Part shown: positions 35,820 to 44,234 of the stretch, in pieces
Layout of the letters: every line of letters begins with the position of its first letter
Numbering within the stretch: the first letter of the stretch is position 1
From: Pseudomonadales bacterium
GTDB lineage: Bacteria > Pseudomonadota > Gammaproteobacteria > Pseudomonadales > Pseudohongiellaceae
Length of the DNA: 64,000 nucleotides
Direction of reading: 5' to 3'
Assembly (NCBI GenBank): GCA_024234395.1
Contig: JACKOH010000002.1
Span: forward strand, 868,001 to 932,000
Notes under the pieces: generated by a model
What the model was told of the DNA's origin: nothing
The model's input: only the letters and a program-made list of their open reading frames with translations
Database searches by the model: none
Made by a program: the position numbers and the translations under genes

Positions 35820-36719
35820 TCAGGAAACAAAGGCATTGATAGGTAACTTCAGGTAGACCCTACCATTGTCTTCCGCATCGGGAAAGTTACCGGCACGCAT
35901 GTTGACCTGCAGTGACGGCAGAATCAGGTTGGGTACAGCCAGACCTCGATCCCTATCTTCGCGCATTTTCACGAAGGTGTCTTCATCGATTCCGGAATTG
36001 ACGTGGATGTTGTTGGTCACTTCTTCCCCAACCGTGGTTTCATACTCCAGTTCCCGGTTCTCGCTGTAGTCATGACACATGAACAGCCGGGTACTGGCGG
36101 GCAGGGACAGGATTTTCTTAATTGAACGGTACAATATTCGTGCGTCACCACCGGGGAAGTCCGCCCGTGCGGTTCCTGAGTCGGGCATGAAAATGGTATC
36201 TCCTACGAACGCGGCATCGCCGATCAGATGCGTCATGCAGGCCGGTGTGTGACCCGGCGTATACAGTGCAAGACAGTTCAGGTTGCCGATCCGGTAAACC
36301 TCGTTATCCTTGAACAGATGATCGAACTGGGAACCGTCGTGGGCAAAATCGGAGCCCGTATTGAACAGTTTCGCGAACGTCTCCTGTACCTTGTCGATAT
36401 GCTCGCCAATGGCGATTCTGCCCCCCAGGGCGTTCCTGATATAGGGCGCAGCCGAAAGGTGGTCGGCATGGGCATGCGTTTCAATGAGCCATTCCAGTTG
36501 CAGGTCATTGTCGCGGATGTGCCGGATGATCGCGTCGGCACCTTCATAGCTGGCGGTACCGGACGGGTAGTCAAAGTTGAGCACCGAATCGATCACCGCA
36601 CAGGCCTGTGAATCGGGATCCCTGACGATATAGGAAAAAGTATTGGTCTGCTTGTCCAGGAAGGGCAGGACTTCCGGCTTGAGGCCTGCCAGTTGCTGAA
36701 GGTTGATCTCTGTGCTCAT
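35820..36719 (-). CDS. persulfide dioxygenase (ETHE1/Blh-like metallo-beta-lactamase fold)
   Basis: A non-heme iron enzyme that oxidises glutathione persulfide to sulfite. The metal site is THAHADHLSA, with H82, H84, D86 and H87, followed by YTPGHTPACM and a late MCHDYSEN. The length of 299 and the MREDRDRGLAVPNLILPSLQ tail match bacterial PDO/Blh proteins. It is the first gene behind a sigma54-type promoter and is divergent from the FisR-like activator, so it should respond to sulfane sulfur. Confidence 0.9.
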   Translation of the reverse strand: MSTEINLQQLAGLKPEVLPFLDKQTNTFSYIVRDPDSQACAVIDSVLNFDYPSGTASYEGADAIIRHIRDNDLQLEWLIETHAHADHLSAAPYIRNALGGRIAIGEHIDKVQETFAKLFNTGSDFAHDGSQFDHLFKDNEVYRIGNLNCLALYTPGHTPACMTHLIGDAAFVGDTIFMPDSGTARADFPGGDARILYRSIKKILSLPASTRLFMCHDYSENRELEYETTVGEEVTNNIHVNSGIDEDTFVKMREDRDRGLAVPNLILPSLQVNMRAGNFPDAEDNGRVYLKLPINAFVS

Positions 36720-36794
36720 GTTGGTCTCTCCGCTGCAGGGGGTGGTACCCCGGTTTTCTGGCTGTTACCTTACTGTCAATACCTGTTTCAATAC

Positions 36795-36810
36795 TGCAGC
36801 AACTGTGCCA
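36795..36810 (-). promoter_or_regulatory. sigma54 (-24/-12) promoter of the sulfide-oxidation operon
   Basis: On the minus strand the 16 bases read TGGCACAGTTGCTGCA. The -24 element TGGCAC is perfect, the GG and GC dinucleotides are 10 bases apart as required, and the -12 element is CTGCA against consensus TTGCW. Transcription would begin about 65 bases before the dioxygenase start. A sigma54 activator is encoded next door in the opposite direction. Confidence 0.82.
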
Positions 36811-36820
36811 AATTGAAGGA

Positions 36821-36886
36821 CAAACCCTAACTCTCTGTAATGTATATAAAATAATTATTGCGGTGCGTGCGCAAGGGTAGGGTTTG
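36821..36886. promoter_or_regulatory. inverted half sites upstream of the sigma54 promoter (possible activator sites)
   Basis: CAAACCCTA (36821-36829) and TAGGGTTTG (36878-36886) are exact complements with a 48-base AT-rich spacer. They lie 11-90 bases upstream of the -24 element, in the range of enhancer-like sites for sigma54 activators. Confidence 0.45.
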
Positions 36887-36892
36887 CTTGAC

Positions 36893-36937
36893 TTTCAGCA
36901 GCTGGACTGCCATTTTTGGCAAGCCACTTTGCTGAAA
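36893..36937. promoter_or_regulatory. nested palindrome in the leader of the fisR-like gene
   Basis: TTTCAGCA (36893-36900) pairs with TGCTGAAA (36930-36937), and inside it TGCCA (36908-36912) pairs with TGGCA (36917-36921) around four T's. The structure ends 10 bases before the ATG at 36948, so it could be an autoregulatory operator or an mRNA hairpin that hides the start. Confidence 0.5.
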
Positions 36938-36947
36938 CTGACAAGTT

Positions 36948-38306
36948 ATGAACAGGATTGCTTCCGATCGCAACACCCTCACATCCGGGCTAACTCACAT
37001 GCTTGAGGGTTATGACTGTCCGGCCATTCTGGTCTCATCCGAATACCGGATCCTTGCCACCAATCAGCTCTATCGCAAAGCCTTCGGCGACATCGAGATG
37101 GACACCGGACCCCGCTGCTACGAGATTTCCCACGGCTATCAGGTGCCCTGCGATCAGGCCGGGGAAGACTGTCCCTTGCGGGCGGTCCAGCAATCCGGAT
37201 CCCGGGAACGGGTTCTGCACATCCACCAGACCCCGCGCGGCAGGGAACATGTGGACGTGGAAATGATTCCCATCCATGACGACCAGGGGGAACTGGACTT
37301 CTTTGTCGAACTGCTGAAACCGGTGCCGCTGGCCAGTGGCTCGGTGGATGAGAAGGAGTTTGTCGGACGCAGTCCGGCATTCAATCGGATGCTGGAAAGG
37401 GTGGCCAGGGTGGGACCCACCGAGGCGTCGGTGCTGTTGCTGGGCGAGTCGGGTACCGGCAAGGAACTGGCGGCCCGCGCCATCCACATGGCCAGCCGGC
37501 GCAAGGATCAACCGCTGGTGACACTGGAATGCGCCGGGCTCACTGAAGCGTTGTTCGAAAGCGAACTGTTCGGACATGTCAAAGGCGCATTTACCGGTGC
37601 CCAGGCCAACAAGAAAGGTCTGGTGGAGCTGGCCAATGGCGGCACCCTGTTCCTGGATGAGATTGGTGATGTGCCCCTGTCCATGCAGGTCAAGCTGTTG
37701 CGGTTACTGGAAACCGGGACTTTTCGCCGGGTCGGTAGCGCCGAGGTTCAGAGCTCCGATTTCCGGCTGATCTGCGCAACCCACAAAAACCTGGCCCGAA
37801 TGGCGGAGGACGGCACTTTCCGCTCCGATCTCTATTACCGGATCAATGTCTTTCCCATCAAGCTGCCGTCGCTGGAACAACGCCGTGAGGATATCCCGTT
37901 ACTGGTGAAAACCCTGCTGGCGCGGATGGCCTCGGGTAAGGAGTATCATGTCACCGATTCCGCCATGCGGATTCTTTGCGACCTGCACTATCGCGGCAAT
38001 ATTCGTGAGCTGCGCAACCTGCTCAATCGCGCCCTGGTATTCGCGGATTCCAATATCATCGACCGTCATGTGCTGGAGGAGTGTCTGGAAGACGACAGTA
38101 CCGGGCAATTGCAGAGCGCTGCCAGGGAGGCCGATACTGCCGACGGCGAGCCTTCCAGCCAATGGACCGACCTGAAAACCAATGAGCGCAATTACCTCAA
38201 GTCCCTGTTGGAGGCTTACGACAACGACAAGGAACAGGCTGCCGAAATAGCCGGAATCAGTGTGCGCTCGCTGTACCGCAAACTGGAAGACCTGTCACCG
38301 GATTGA
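36948..38306 (+). CDS. fisR: FisR-like sigma54-dependent activator sensing sulfane sulfur
   Basis: 452 residues with an N-terminal sensor domain (about 1-125), an AAA+ domain (Walker A GESGTGKE near 166, the sigma54-contact loop GAFTGA near 213) and a Fis-type helix-turn-helix at the end. The sensor has C57, C68 and C75, with spacings of 11 and 7; the reported sulfane-sulfur-reactive cysteines of Cupriavidus FisR (C53, C64, C71) have the same spacing. It is divergent from the dioxygenase-DUF442-sqr operon with its sigma54 promoter. The ribosome binding site is weak. The stop is one base from the convergent gene end at 38308. Confidence 0.88.
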   Translation: MNRIASDRNTLTSGLTHMLEGYDCPAILVSSEYRILATNQLYRKAFGDIEMDTGPRCYEISHGYQVPCDQAGEDCPLRAVQQSGSRERVLHIHQTPRGREHVDVEMIPIHDDQGELDFFVELLKPVPLASGSVDEKEFVGRSPAFNRMLERVARVGPTEASVLLLGESGTGKELAARAIHMASRRKDQPLVTLECAGLTEALFESELFGHVKGAFTGAQANKKGLVELANGGTLFLDEIGDVPLSMQVKLLRLLETGTFRRVGSAEVQSSDFRLICATHKNLARMAEDGTFRSDLYYRINVFPIKLPSLEQRREDIPLLVKTLLARMASGKEYHVTDSAMRILCDLHYRGNIRELRNLLNRALVFADSNIIDRHVLEECLEDDSTGQLQSAAREADTADGEPSSQWTDLKTNERNYLKSLLEAYDNDKEQAAEIAGISVRSLYRKLEDLSPD

Positions 38307-38307
38307 T

Positions 38308-40566
38308 TCAGAAGCGGAACGTGTAACGGAACTTGATGCTGATATCGCTGAATCCGGTGTGGAAGGTATTGTTCCGGTCGCGATCCTCCATGTTGTAATT
38401 CAATACGATGAAGCCTTCCTGACCGGCTCTGGGTATCCACTGCAGGCGAGTGTTGATGCCGAGCTCCTCGGAAATATTGTCGTACTGGGCAAGCGTTATC
38501 CAGTAGAGAGTGGAGGAGAAGGCCACCTGGGTGTTGACGCTGGCCAGCCGGGTGATGAACTCGCCCTGGGGCAGATCGATATCGTTCCAGTCATAACTCA
38601 GGGTCATGCGGAAATAGCGCGACTGGTTCCAGCTGAAATCGCTGCCGACGTTCAACCGGTCGCCGCTGAAAAAGTCGCCGCTGCGAACGCGCAGGCCACC
38701 GGAAAACTCCCGTTGTCCCGCCGAGGTAAATCCGATTTCCTGCTCGTTGAAATCATAAGTGCCGGGCTGGATTATCACTTCCTTGCCGGGCTCCCGGTAT
38801 ATGGTAAACGGGCTTCGCACCACTTCGCGATTTGTATAGTAGGCCAGGTTCATGGCATCGCGCCGGGTGGTTTCCAGTTCCAGCAGGCGGAAGGCAAATA
38901 CCTCGGATTGCAGGCCGCCATCCAGGTTCTCGATCCGCTGCATGTCTACGCCGGCAAATGCCGTCTGCAGCAGGTCGCTGTTGCTGAAGTAATGGGTGTA
39001 ACCGAAATCGGCAGTCAGATCATCGACATCAGAGCGGTTGATATAGCCCATCGCCGGATAAAAATTCTCCTCGATGACTTTATAGGCCATGCGGGCGCGG
39101 AAGCCCTCGCTCTGGGGGTAACGGATACCGAATCCGTAGGAAGCGTCGTCGCCATTAAGCCCGGGTGTATCGGACTGTTGATAGAAGGCATCCGCCTGCA
39201 GGATTTCGTTGCCCATGAATTCATTGTTCACATACTGAAAATCGGCGCCCATGACCCGGTTATCCTGATTGGAGGTGGGATCACCATCGGTATAGATGAA
39301 TCCCACCCGGGAATCGGCCAGCACGTTCGCAGACATGCGTGCCACCAGCAGGTCACTGGCGTCGATATCGTGATAGGAGTCCTGGCGGATGGCCAGGGTA
39401 CCTATGTTGAAGCGGCCGACCCGGCCACTGATGCGTCCGCCCGCCTGAATGTCCACTGGTGAACCGTCGGCGGCGAGTCCCAGTTTACGGGAGAAGTAGG
39501 GCCTGCCGTTCTGACCGCTGGGTCCGGTGGCAGCATTGTTGCTGCTGGCCAGGCGGTCGATATTACCGAAGGTAAAGAGGTCGGAATCGTTGAGGAAAAA
39601 GTCGCGCCGTTCCGGGAAAAACAGGTTGAACCGGGTCAGGTTGACCTGCCGGTTATCCACGTCGGCCGCGGAAAAATCGGTATTGACGGTCACCGCTGCA
39701 TTCAACGAGGGAGTCAGTCGATAGAATGCGTCCAGGGACGAAACCAGCGAATGCTCGCTGTCGGCCGGATTGTAGCGGCGCTGACGGATAGCGGTGACAG
39801 ACGGCACGATATCCAGTCCCACGCCCTGGTTCATGCCCTCCATGCCGGTCATTTCACCCATGATGGTGGGATTGTAATTGCGATTCAGCGAAACCCAGGC
39901 CATCTCCTCGTTGCGGCGCCGGATCCCGCGGCCGAAGTTAAACCCCCAGGTGTCTACACGGGGATCGAAGGGCAGCGATTTAAAGGGAATCTCCACCTCG
40001 GCAACCCAGCTGTTGCCATCGACACTGGTTGCGGTCTCCCAGATTGTGTTCCAGTCCAGGCTGAAAGAAGTCGGCGTGACATAAAGCGAGTCATGCCGGA
40101 CGCCATTGAGGTTGGTTTCAAACCGGTAGCCGGCCTGCCCCTGGTTGAAGGGGTCAAGTATAATCACCAGGCGATCGTCAAAGGGCAGTCCCTGGCCGTG
40201 GCGGATAGTCGGCGCCGCGATCAGTTCCGGATTGCTGTCGTACATTCGTGCGCCCACATAAAGCGCATCTTCGGTATAGATCACGTAAAGTTCGGTGGGC
40301 TCGGAAGTCGGCGTATGATCGCCGGGCTGGGTCTGGTGGAAATCGGTAACTACTGCCGCCTGTTGCCACACCGCATCGTCCAGTGAACCATCCAGCACCG
40401 GCGCCGTGTCAACTCGCACCGCCCGAAAACTCTTGGCCTCGACGCGCACTTCCTCGACGGTATCCTGCTGGGCGTATAGCGGAGTCAGGCTCGTTACAGC
40501 CGTCGCAACTGCGACTGCCAGAAGAGTTGGTTTACTAATGCGGTATGGCCCGTTATTCACGCTCAC
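38308..40566 (-). CDS. DUF5916 outer-membrane protein with N-terminal CBM9-like domain
   Basis: A signal peptide ends at about residue 32 (LTPLYAQ). Residues 50-235 resemble the DOMON/CBM9-like domain (APVLDGSLDDAVWQQA, VIYTEDALYVGARMYD, WVAEVEIPFKSL). The rest (about 270-752) is rich in alternating aromatic beta-strands and ends in F (KFRYTFRF), as expected for an outer-membrane barrel. Function of DUF5916 proteins is unknown. Translation starts at a GTG behind GGGAG. A terminator for it was not found, and its end touches that of the fisR-like gene. Confidence 0.78.
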   Translation of the reverse strand: MSVNNGPYRISKPTLLAVAVATAVTSLTPLYAQQDTVEEVRVEAKSFRAVRVDTAPVLDGSLDDAVWQQAAVVTDFHQTQPGDHTPTSEPTELYVIYTEDALYVGARMYDSNPELIAAPTIRHGQGLPFDDRLVIILDPFNQGQAGYRFETNLNGVRHDSLYVTPTSFSLDWNTIWETATSVDGNSWVAEVEIPFKSLPFDPRVDTWGFNFGRGIRRRNEEMAWVSLNRNYNPTIMGEMTGMEGMNQGVGLDIVPSVTAIRQRRYNPADSEHSLVSSLDAFYRLTPSLNAAVTVNTDFSAADVDNRQVNLTRFNLFFPERRDFFLNDSDLFTFGNIDRLASSNNAATGPSGQNGRPYFSRKLGLAADGSPVDIQAGGRISGRVGRFNIGTLAIRQDSYHDIDASDLLVARMSANVLADSRVGFIYTDGDPTSNQDNRVMGADFQYVNNEFMGNEILQADAFYQQSDTPGLNGDDASYGFGIRYPQSEGFRARMAYKVIEENFYPAMGYINRSDVDDLTADFGYTHYFSNSDLLQTAFAGVDMQRIENLDGGLQSEVFAFRLLELETTRRDAMNLAYYTNREVVRSPFTIYREPGKEVIIQPGTYDFNEQEIGFTSAGQREFSGGLRVRSGDFFSGDRLNVGSDFSWNQSRYFRMTLSYDWNDIDLPQGEFITRLASVNTQVAFSSTLYWITLAQYDNISEELGINTRLQWIPRAGQEGFIVLNYNMEDRDRNNTFHTGFSDISIKFRYTFRF

Positions 40567-40687
40567 TGGTCTCCCCGGTTTGCAGACGGAAAAGTTTGAG
40601 CGGCGGATTCTAGCAACTCACCGGAGCATAAAACAGGGCGTTTGCCGGGTTGTGTTTTTGTTTCAACGCTCGCGGAGGTTGATAGAG

Positions 40688-40788
40688 CGCGGAAGGGAGT
40701 TTCGGCTGCGGACGTTTGAGGCAGGGACGCCGAAAACGAGCGTACAAGGATGTACGATTGCGATCCGCAGCCGAAACTCCCTTCCGCG
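40688..40788. repeat. palindromic repeat element, family member 1 (gap 40567-41071)
   Basis: Exact 25-base inverted arms (40688-40712 and 40764-40788) enclose a 51-base centre. The centre holds 40710-40740, which matches 42566-42596 at 27 of 31 positions, and 40742-40766, which matches 42649-42673 at 20 of 25. A small inner stem CGTACA/TGTACG is present. No protein is encoded. In the rest of the 505-base gap I see only the terminator at 41006-41052. Confidence 0.8.
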
Positions 40789-41005
40789 TTCCGGTCGCAG
40801 ATCTCTCAGTAAACGCAAACAAACCGAACACCCCCTCCCGACTACTTCCAGCATCAAAGGAGCACTAAAACAAACTACAAACCGGTGGAAGTCCAGAGTA
40901 GCTTCGCGAAATCGATGAATTCCAATTGTTGCGCAGGTGAACGGCCAAAAATTTCGAGGAGTAGAAAGGCAGGGTAGTCGTTGAAAAATTACGGGGGAAG
41001 GCAAT

Positions 41006-41052
41006 AAAAAACCCGGCGCGGCCCCCCTTGCGGTGGGCCGTCGCCGGGTTTC
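41006..41052 (-). terminator. intrinsic terminator after the second heme c/copper gene
   Basis: On the minus strand AAACCCGGCG pairs with CGCCGGGTTT through a long, nearly complete GC-rich stem that also includes GGCCC/GGGCC, and it ends in a run of T's. It lies about 20 bases after the stop at 41072. Confidence 0.85.
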
Positions 41053-41071
41053 GTGTCGCCGGTCGGAACCG

Positions 41072-42442
41072 TCAGTCGGAGCCGGAGGCGTTCAGTTTGG
41101 CATTGCGCTCGGCCACCAGGCGTTCGAACTCTTCCTGGCCGAGATAGGTCACGTCGACCCAGTTGTGGGCCATCTCGTCAACGGTCCGATCACCCCAGCC
41201 GACCCACTGATTGGGGTCCGGGTTGTAGGGATTGCTGGACGTATTGTCGTGCCAGGCAGTGGTCACGATAACGGTGCCCTTGGGTACCAGTGGCGCACTG
41301 TCTTCGTCGAAGATGTAGTTGATCTGCCAGTTCCACTGGAAGTTGTCCACGAAGGCCAGCACTTCCCGGTTGCCGTCCGGATAGATGGCTTCCATGGTCA
41401 TTGCCTTGCCGCGCATGTGCATGTGGGGCTGGAAATTTTCCAGTCGGGCCGGAGCAGGAAGCACGAAATTGCCTCGTGTCACGGCGATTTCACCCGGCGG
41501 AATATCCAGGCTGTGTGGTCCCTGGGCATCCAGCATGGTCAGCATGGTGCGATGAGCCGGAGGCTCGTCGTGGAACCAGACACCCAATTCGACCTGGGCA
41601 GCAGGAACCCGCTCGCCATTGGCGTGCAGGTGCATTTCCCACATGATCTGGGAACCGGGCATCATCAGCTTGCCGGTATCGGGTCGGAAAATCTGACCGG
41701 CCTTACCGACCGCCCATTCCATGAACAGGCTGGGACCGAACTGCAGGTCCACGCCTTCCGGCAGCCCCGCCTTGTTATCGTCCTGCTGCAGCAGAAAGGC
41801 GAGGGAGTGGTGCACCACCTTGCGGCTTTCCGGAGTGACCGGACGAATTTCGATGGCCTTTACCCATTTGGTTTCGGTCAGACCGGTCGGGGTAATCGGG
41901 CGGAACCACTTGTCCTGGGTGGTGGCAGCCAGATCAAAGGGCTCGGACAACACTGTCAGGTCCGGCGGACCGCCCATCTCATCTTCCAGACGCCAAACCA
42001 GAGCGTCGTTAAACTTGCGTGGTGCCGGCTCCATGGCCGGATCGCCCTGAGGAGCGCCCTGGTCGGCCCAGGCGATAATCAGCGCACGCTCTTCCGGCGT
42101 GAGGCCACGATCATTGGCAAAATCCTGAATACCCACTTCCGGATTGATATGCCAGGGCGGCATGACCCGGTTGGCAACCCGATAGCGGATCACCGGGGCA
42201 AACACCTTGGCCTGATCGTAGGTCAGCAGTGACATGGGGGCAATGGAATTGGGCCGGTGACATTCCTGGCACTTTTCCTGAAAAATAGGCGCCACGTCAC
42301 GCGCCCAGGTCACTTCCCGCTGGATTTCGCTGGCTTCTTCCTGTGCCAGCACCGGCCACGCCAGTGCGGCGAGGCAGGCTACGACACTTGTTTGCAGCAG
42401 GCTGATTTTACCCTGCCGGTCTTTTCGCTCGATTCCGAACAT
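41072..42442 (-). CDS. heme c protein with PHM-like copper type II monooxygenase domain (copy 2)
   Basis: Paralogue of the gene at 16432. A signal peptide ends near residue 34 (PVLAQ). The heme c site is C58-Q-E-C61-H62. Candidate copper ligands are H211-H212 (VVHHS; copy 1 has HHM), H271 and H273 (MHLHANG), H340 and H342 (QPHMHMRG) and M424 in VDEMAHNWV, close to the DEMC motif of PHM. The length is 456. The start follows AGGAGGT at good spacing. Its partner gene lies upstream on the same strand, across a 298-base gap filled by a palindromic repeat. Substrate and electron donor are unknown. Confidence 0.75.
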   Translation of the reverse strand: MFGIERKDRQGKISLLQTSVVACLAALAWPVLAQEEASEIQREVTWARDVAPIFQEKCQECHRPNSIAPMSLLTYDQAKVFAPVIRYRVANRVMPPWHINPEVGIQDFANDRGLTPEERALIIAWADQGAPQGDPAMEPAPRKFNDALVWRLEDEMGGPPDLTVLSEPFDLAATTQDKWFRPITPTGLTETKWVKAIEIRPVTPESRKVVHHSLAFLLQQDDNKAGLPEGVDLQFGPSLFMEWAVGKAGQIFRPDTGKLMMPGSQIMWEMHLHANGERVPAAQVELGVWFHDEPPAHRTMLTMLDAQGPHSLDIPPGEIAVTRGNFVLPAPARLENFQPHMHMRGKAMTMEAIYPDGNREVLAFVDNFQWNWQINYIFDEDSAPLVPKGTVIVTTAWHDNTSSNPYNPDPNQWVGWGDRTVDEMAHNWVDVTYLGQEEFERLVAERNAKLNASGSD

Positions 42443-42508
42443 CTGACTTTACCTCCTGAAGGCGTATTAGCCCTCTCTAATACAACACTCTACTCGCTAT
42501 TCGTTTGT

Positions 42509-42730
42509 GGCTCAATTTGAACGCTTCACTATTGTCCAAAGGGTGGGAGCACTCACTGTGAATGAGGACGTTCGAGACAGGGACGTCGAGAACGAGGCGG
42601 AATAACTGCTCCTGCGTTTTCCGCACTTCCGCCATCCCTGGCGGTCGCGCACATGGACGTGCGTTTGCGATCCTCAGGCACAGTGAGTGCTCACATCCCC
42701 ATCCACCAAACCCGATTATCAAATTGAGCC
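42509..42730. repeat. nested palindromic repeat element, family member 2
   Basis: Outer arms GGCTCAATTTGA (42509-42520) and TCAAATTGAGCC (42719-42730) are exact complements. Inner arms 42547-42568 and 42671-42692 pair over 22 bases with two mismatches. The centre shares two blocks with the element at 40688-40788, with about 50 extra bases between them. It fills the gap between the two module genes and has no coding frame. Confidence 0.78.
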
Positions 42731-42740
42731 AGCACCTTAA

Positions 42741-43631
42741 CTAATTACTTACACTGACTTTTACAAAGCCGTTGGTCCAGCAGCACTGCGCGTGCCCGGC
42801 CATTTCCATACCGGTAAACTCGTTCAATCGGGCTCGCAGCAGGTAGTCGCCCGGTTTGTCGAAGGTCACTTCGGTGCTGGTCCAGGCCCCGTCTACCGGG
42901 ATTCTGGCAGTTGACTCGGAAAACATCACTTTTCCAGGGCCCTGTTGCTTCAGCCAGGTAAGAGTCACCGGGGGTTTGGCGTTGCCGCCACCAAGGAACA
43001 TGGCGGCCAGGCCGCTGCCGGCGCCGTCGTCGCTGACGTAGGCATTGACGGTGAGGGGCTCGCCGACCTTAGCCTGCAGGGTGTCACTGGTGACACCGGC
43101 AGGACCCTGACCGGTTGGACCGTTCTCGGTAAATTTTATCTGCGGTGGATAATTGCCGTTGGCGTCGCCGGCAATCGCATCGATCACGTATTCATTTTTG
43201 CGATTGGCGGGAATATGGAAGGTCTTGCCCTGGTTTTCCAGGTGCCAGACAACCTGTTCCTGGTAGTCGGCCGGAACCACCACGGTAAAGACGCCCCAGT
43301 GCCGCTCGGTTTCGAAACGGGTCGGTTGACCCTGATTCGGGGACCCGTCGGCCGCACCGATGATCCGGTTGGCAGGACCCACTGGAATTTCCAGAACCTG
43401 CTCGGTGTTGCGGTTGTAATAACCGAACGACAGGGCAATGTTGCCGTCAGGTAATTCATACCAGCCTTCATAGGCGGGTGTGACAGTCTGGCCCGATTGG
43501 ATGCCGATGTCCTTGCCCAGAGGTAACAACTCCACTGGCAGGGGAACTCCCTGCGCCAGTGACAGGTTGGCGAAGGCAAAACCGATGGCCGGAATCGCCA
43601 GTTTGCCCAGAATAGTACTTAATTTCTGCAT
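42741..43631 (-). CDS. secreted beta-rich protein of unknown function, partner of the heme c/copper protein (copy 2)
   Basis: The ATG at 43631 is chosen because GGAGGT lies five bases before it and a clean signal peptide follows (KLAIPAIGFAFANLSLAQG, cut near residue 26); an in-frame start 81 bases upstream has no such site. The 296-residue protein matches the 18004 gene in the block AYEGW...DGNIALSFGYYNRN...LEIPVG...NQGQPTRF. The second half (about 130-296) has VGEPLTVNAYVSDDG and VTFDKPGDYLLRARL, an immunoglobulin-like pattern. Two adjacent cysteines near the end (QCCW) are unusual. The heme c/copper gene lies downstream. Confidence 0.68.
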   Translation of the reverse strand: MQKLSTILGKLAIPAIGFAFANLSLAQGVPLPVELLPLGKDIGIQSGQTVTPAYEGWYELPDGNIALSFGYYNRNTEQVLEIPVGPANRIIGAADGSPNQGQPTRFETERHWGVFTVVVPADYQEQVVWHLENQGKTFHIPANRKNEYVIDAIAGDANGNYPPQIKFTENGPTGQGPAGVTSDTLQAKVGEPLTVNAYVSDDGAGSGLAAMFLGGGNAKPPVTLTWLKQQGPGKVMFSESTARIPVDGAWTSTEVTFDKPGDYLLRARLNEFTGMEMAGHAQCCWTNGFVKVSVSN

Positions 43632-43705
43632 TCGACCTCCTTCGGTCTGATCGGCAGCCGGGTTGGACCCTGACCCGCCTTGTAACCACTGCTGTTCGGA
43701 TGACA

Positions 43706-43801
43706 CCTTCATTCTTTCTTTCTCTCTTTCCCTGTTCTCTACTTCTTCACTTCTTCGCTTCTCTCTCTAATTCTTTTTCTCTCTACTGCTTTTTTCTTTC
43801 C
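43706..43801. other. 95-base pyrimidine tract in the gap 43632-44234
   Basis: The plus strand is almost all C and T, with irregular TTCTTC and CTCTCT repeats, so the mRNA strand of the downstream gene would be purine-rich if transcribed. It lies 75-170 bases upstream of the gene at 43631. The remaining part of the 603-base gap holds only the terminator at 44105-44132; I see no gene in it. Confidence 0.6.
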
Positions 43802-44104
43802 AGCAAACTTTTCTTACAATTTTCTGCAGGCATTGTGCGGGCCTGATTGAGGTGTACAGGAGGACATTACCAATTCAACTGGCTGATAATTTTACACACA
43901 GGCAGTAGCGGAACCGGCCCCTGAAGCTTTCCTTCCGGCGTGTCACTCGTGTTGTTTTCATTATCGTGGGTGGTGCAGGAGGTTTCGTAAGGCAGGGTTG
44001 TGTCCCGAACCTCCGGCCTGTCAGGATAACACTATTGGTGCAGAGTAACCAGCGAGACCCCGCGCTTCAAACCCCCGGTTTCCTGGCAGAATACCCGCAC
44101 AAAA

Positions 44105-44132
44105 AAAGAGGGCTCCAAGCGGAGCCCTCTTT
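44105..44132. terminator. bidirectional intrinsic terminator after the TonB receptor gene
   Basis: AAAGAGGGCTCC (44105-44116) and GGAGCCCTCTTT (44121-44132) form a perfect 12-bp stem with a 4-base loop. On the minus strand it is followed by a run of T's, about 100 bases after the receptor stop codon. Confidence 0.88.
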
Positions 44133-44234
44133 ATCTGGCTTGCCACTTCCTGTGGCAATCGGTGCATTGCTTCGTCCATGAAGCGCTGGTTCACTGTTCT
44201 TTTTCAGATAACGCGTAATTACGCGCAATCCAGT

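Noticed and set aside
36917..36933. Plus-strand sigma54-like site TGGCAAGCCACTTTGCT before the fisR-like gene
   Set aside because: GG and GC are 11 bases apart instead of 10, and the implied start would lie almost on the ATG.
38260..39462. 400-codon open frame opposite the DUF5916 gene
   Set aside because: Antisense shadow; it would also overlap the end of the fisR-like gene.
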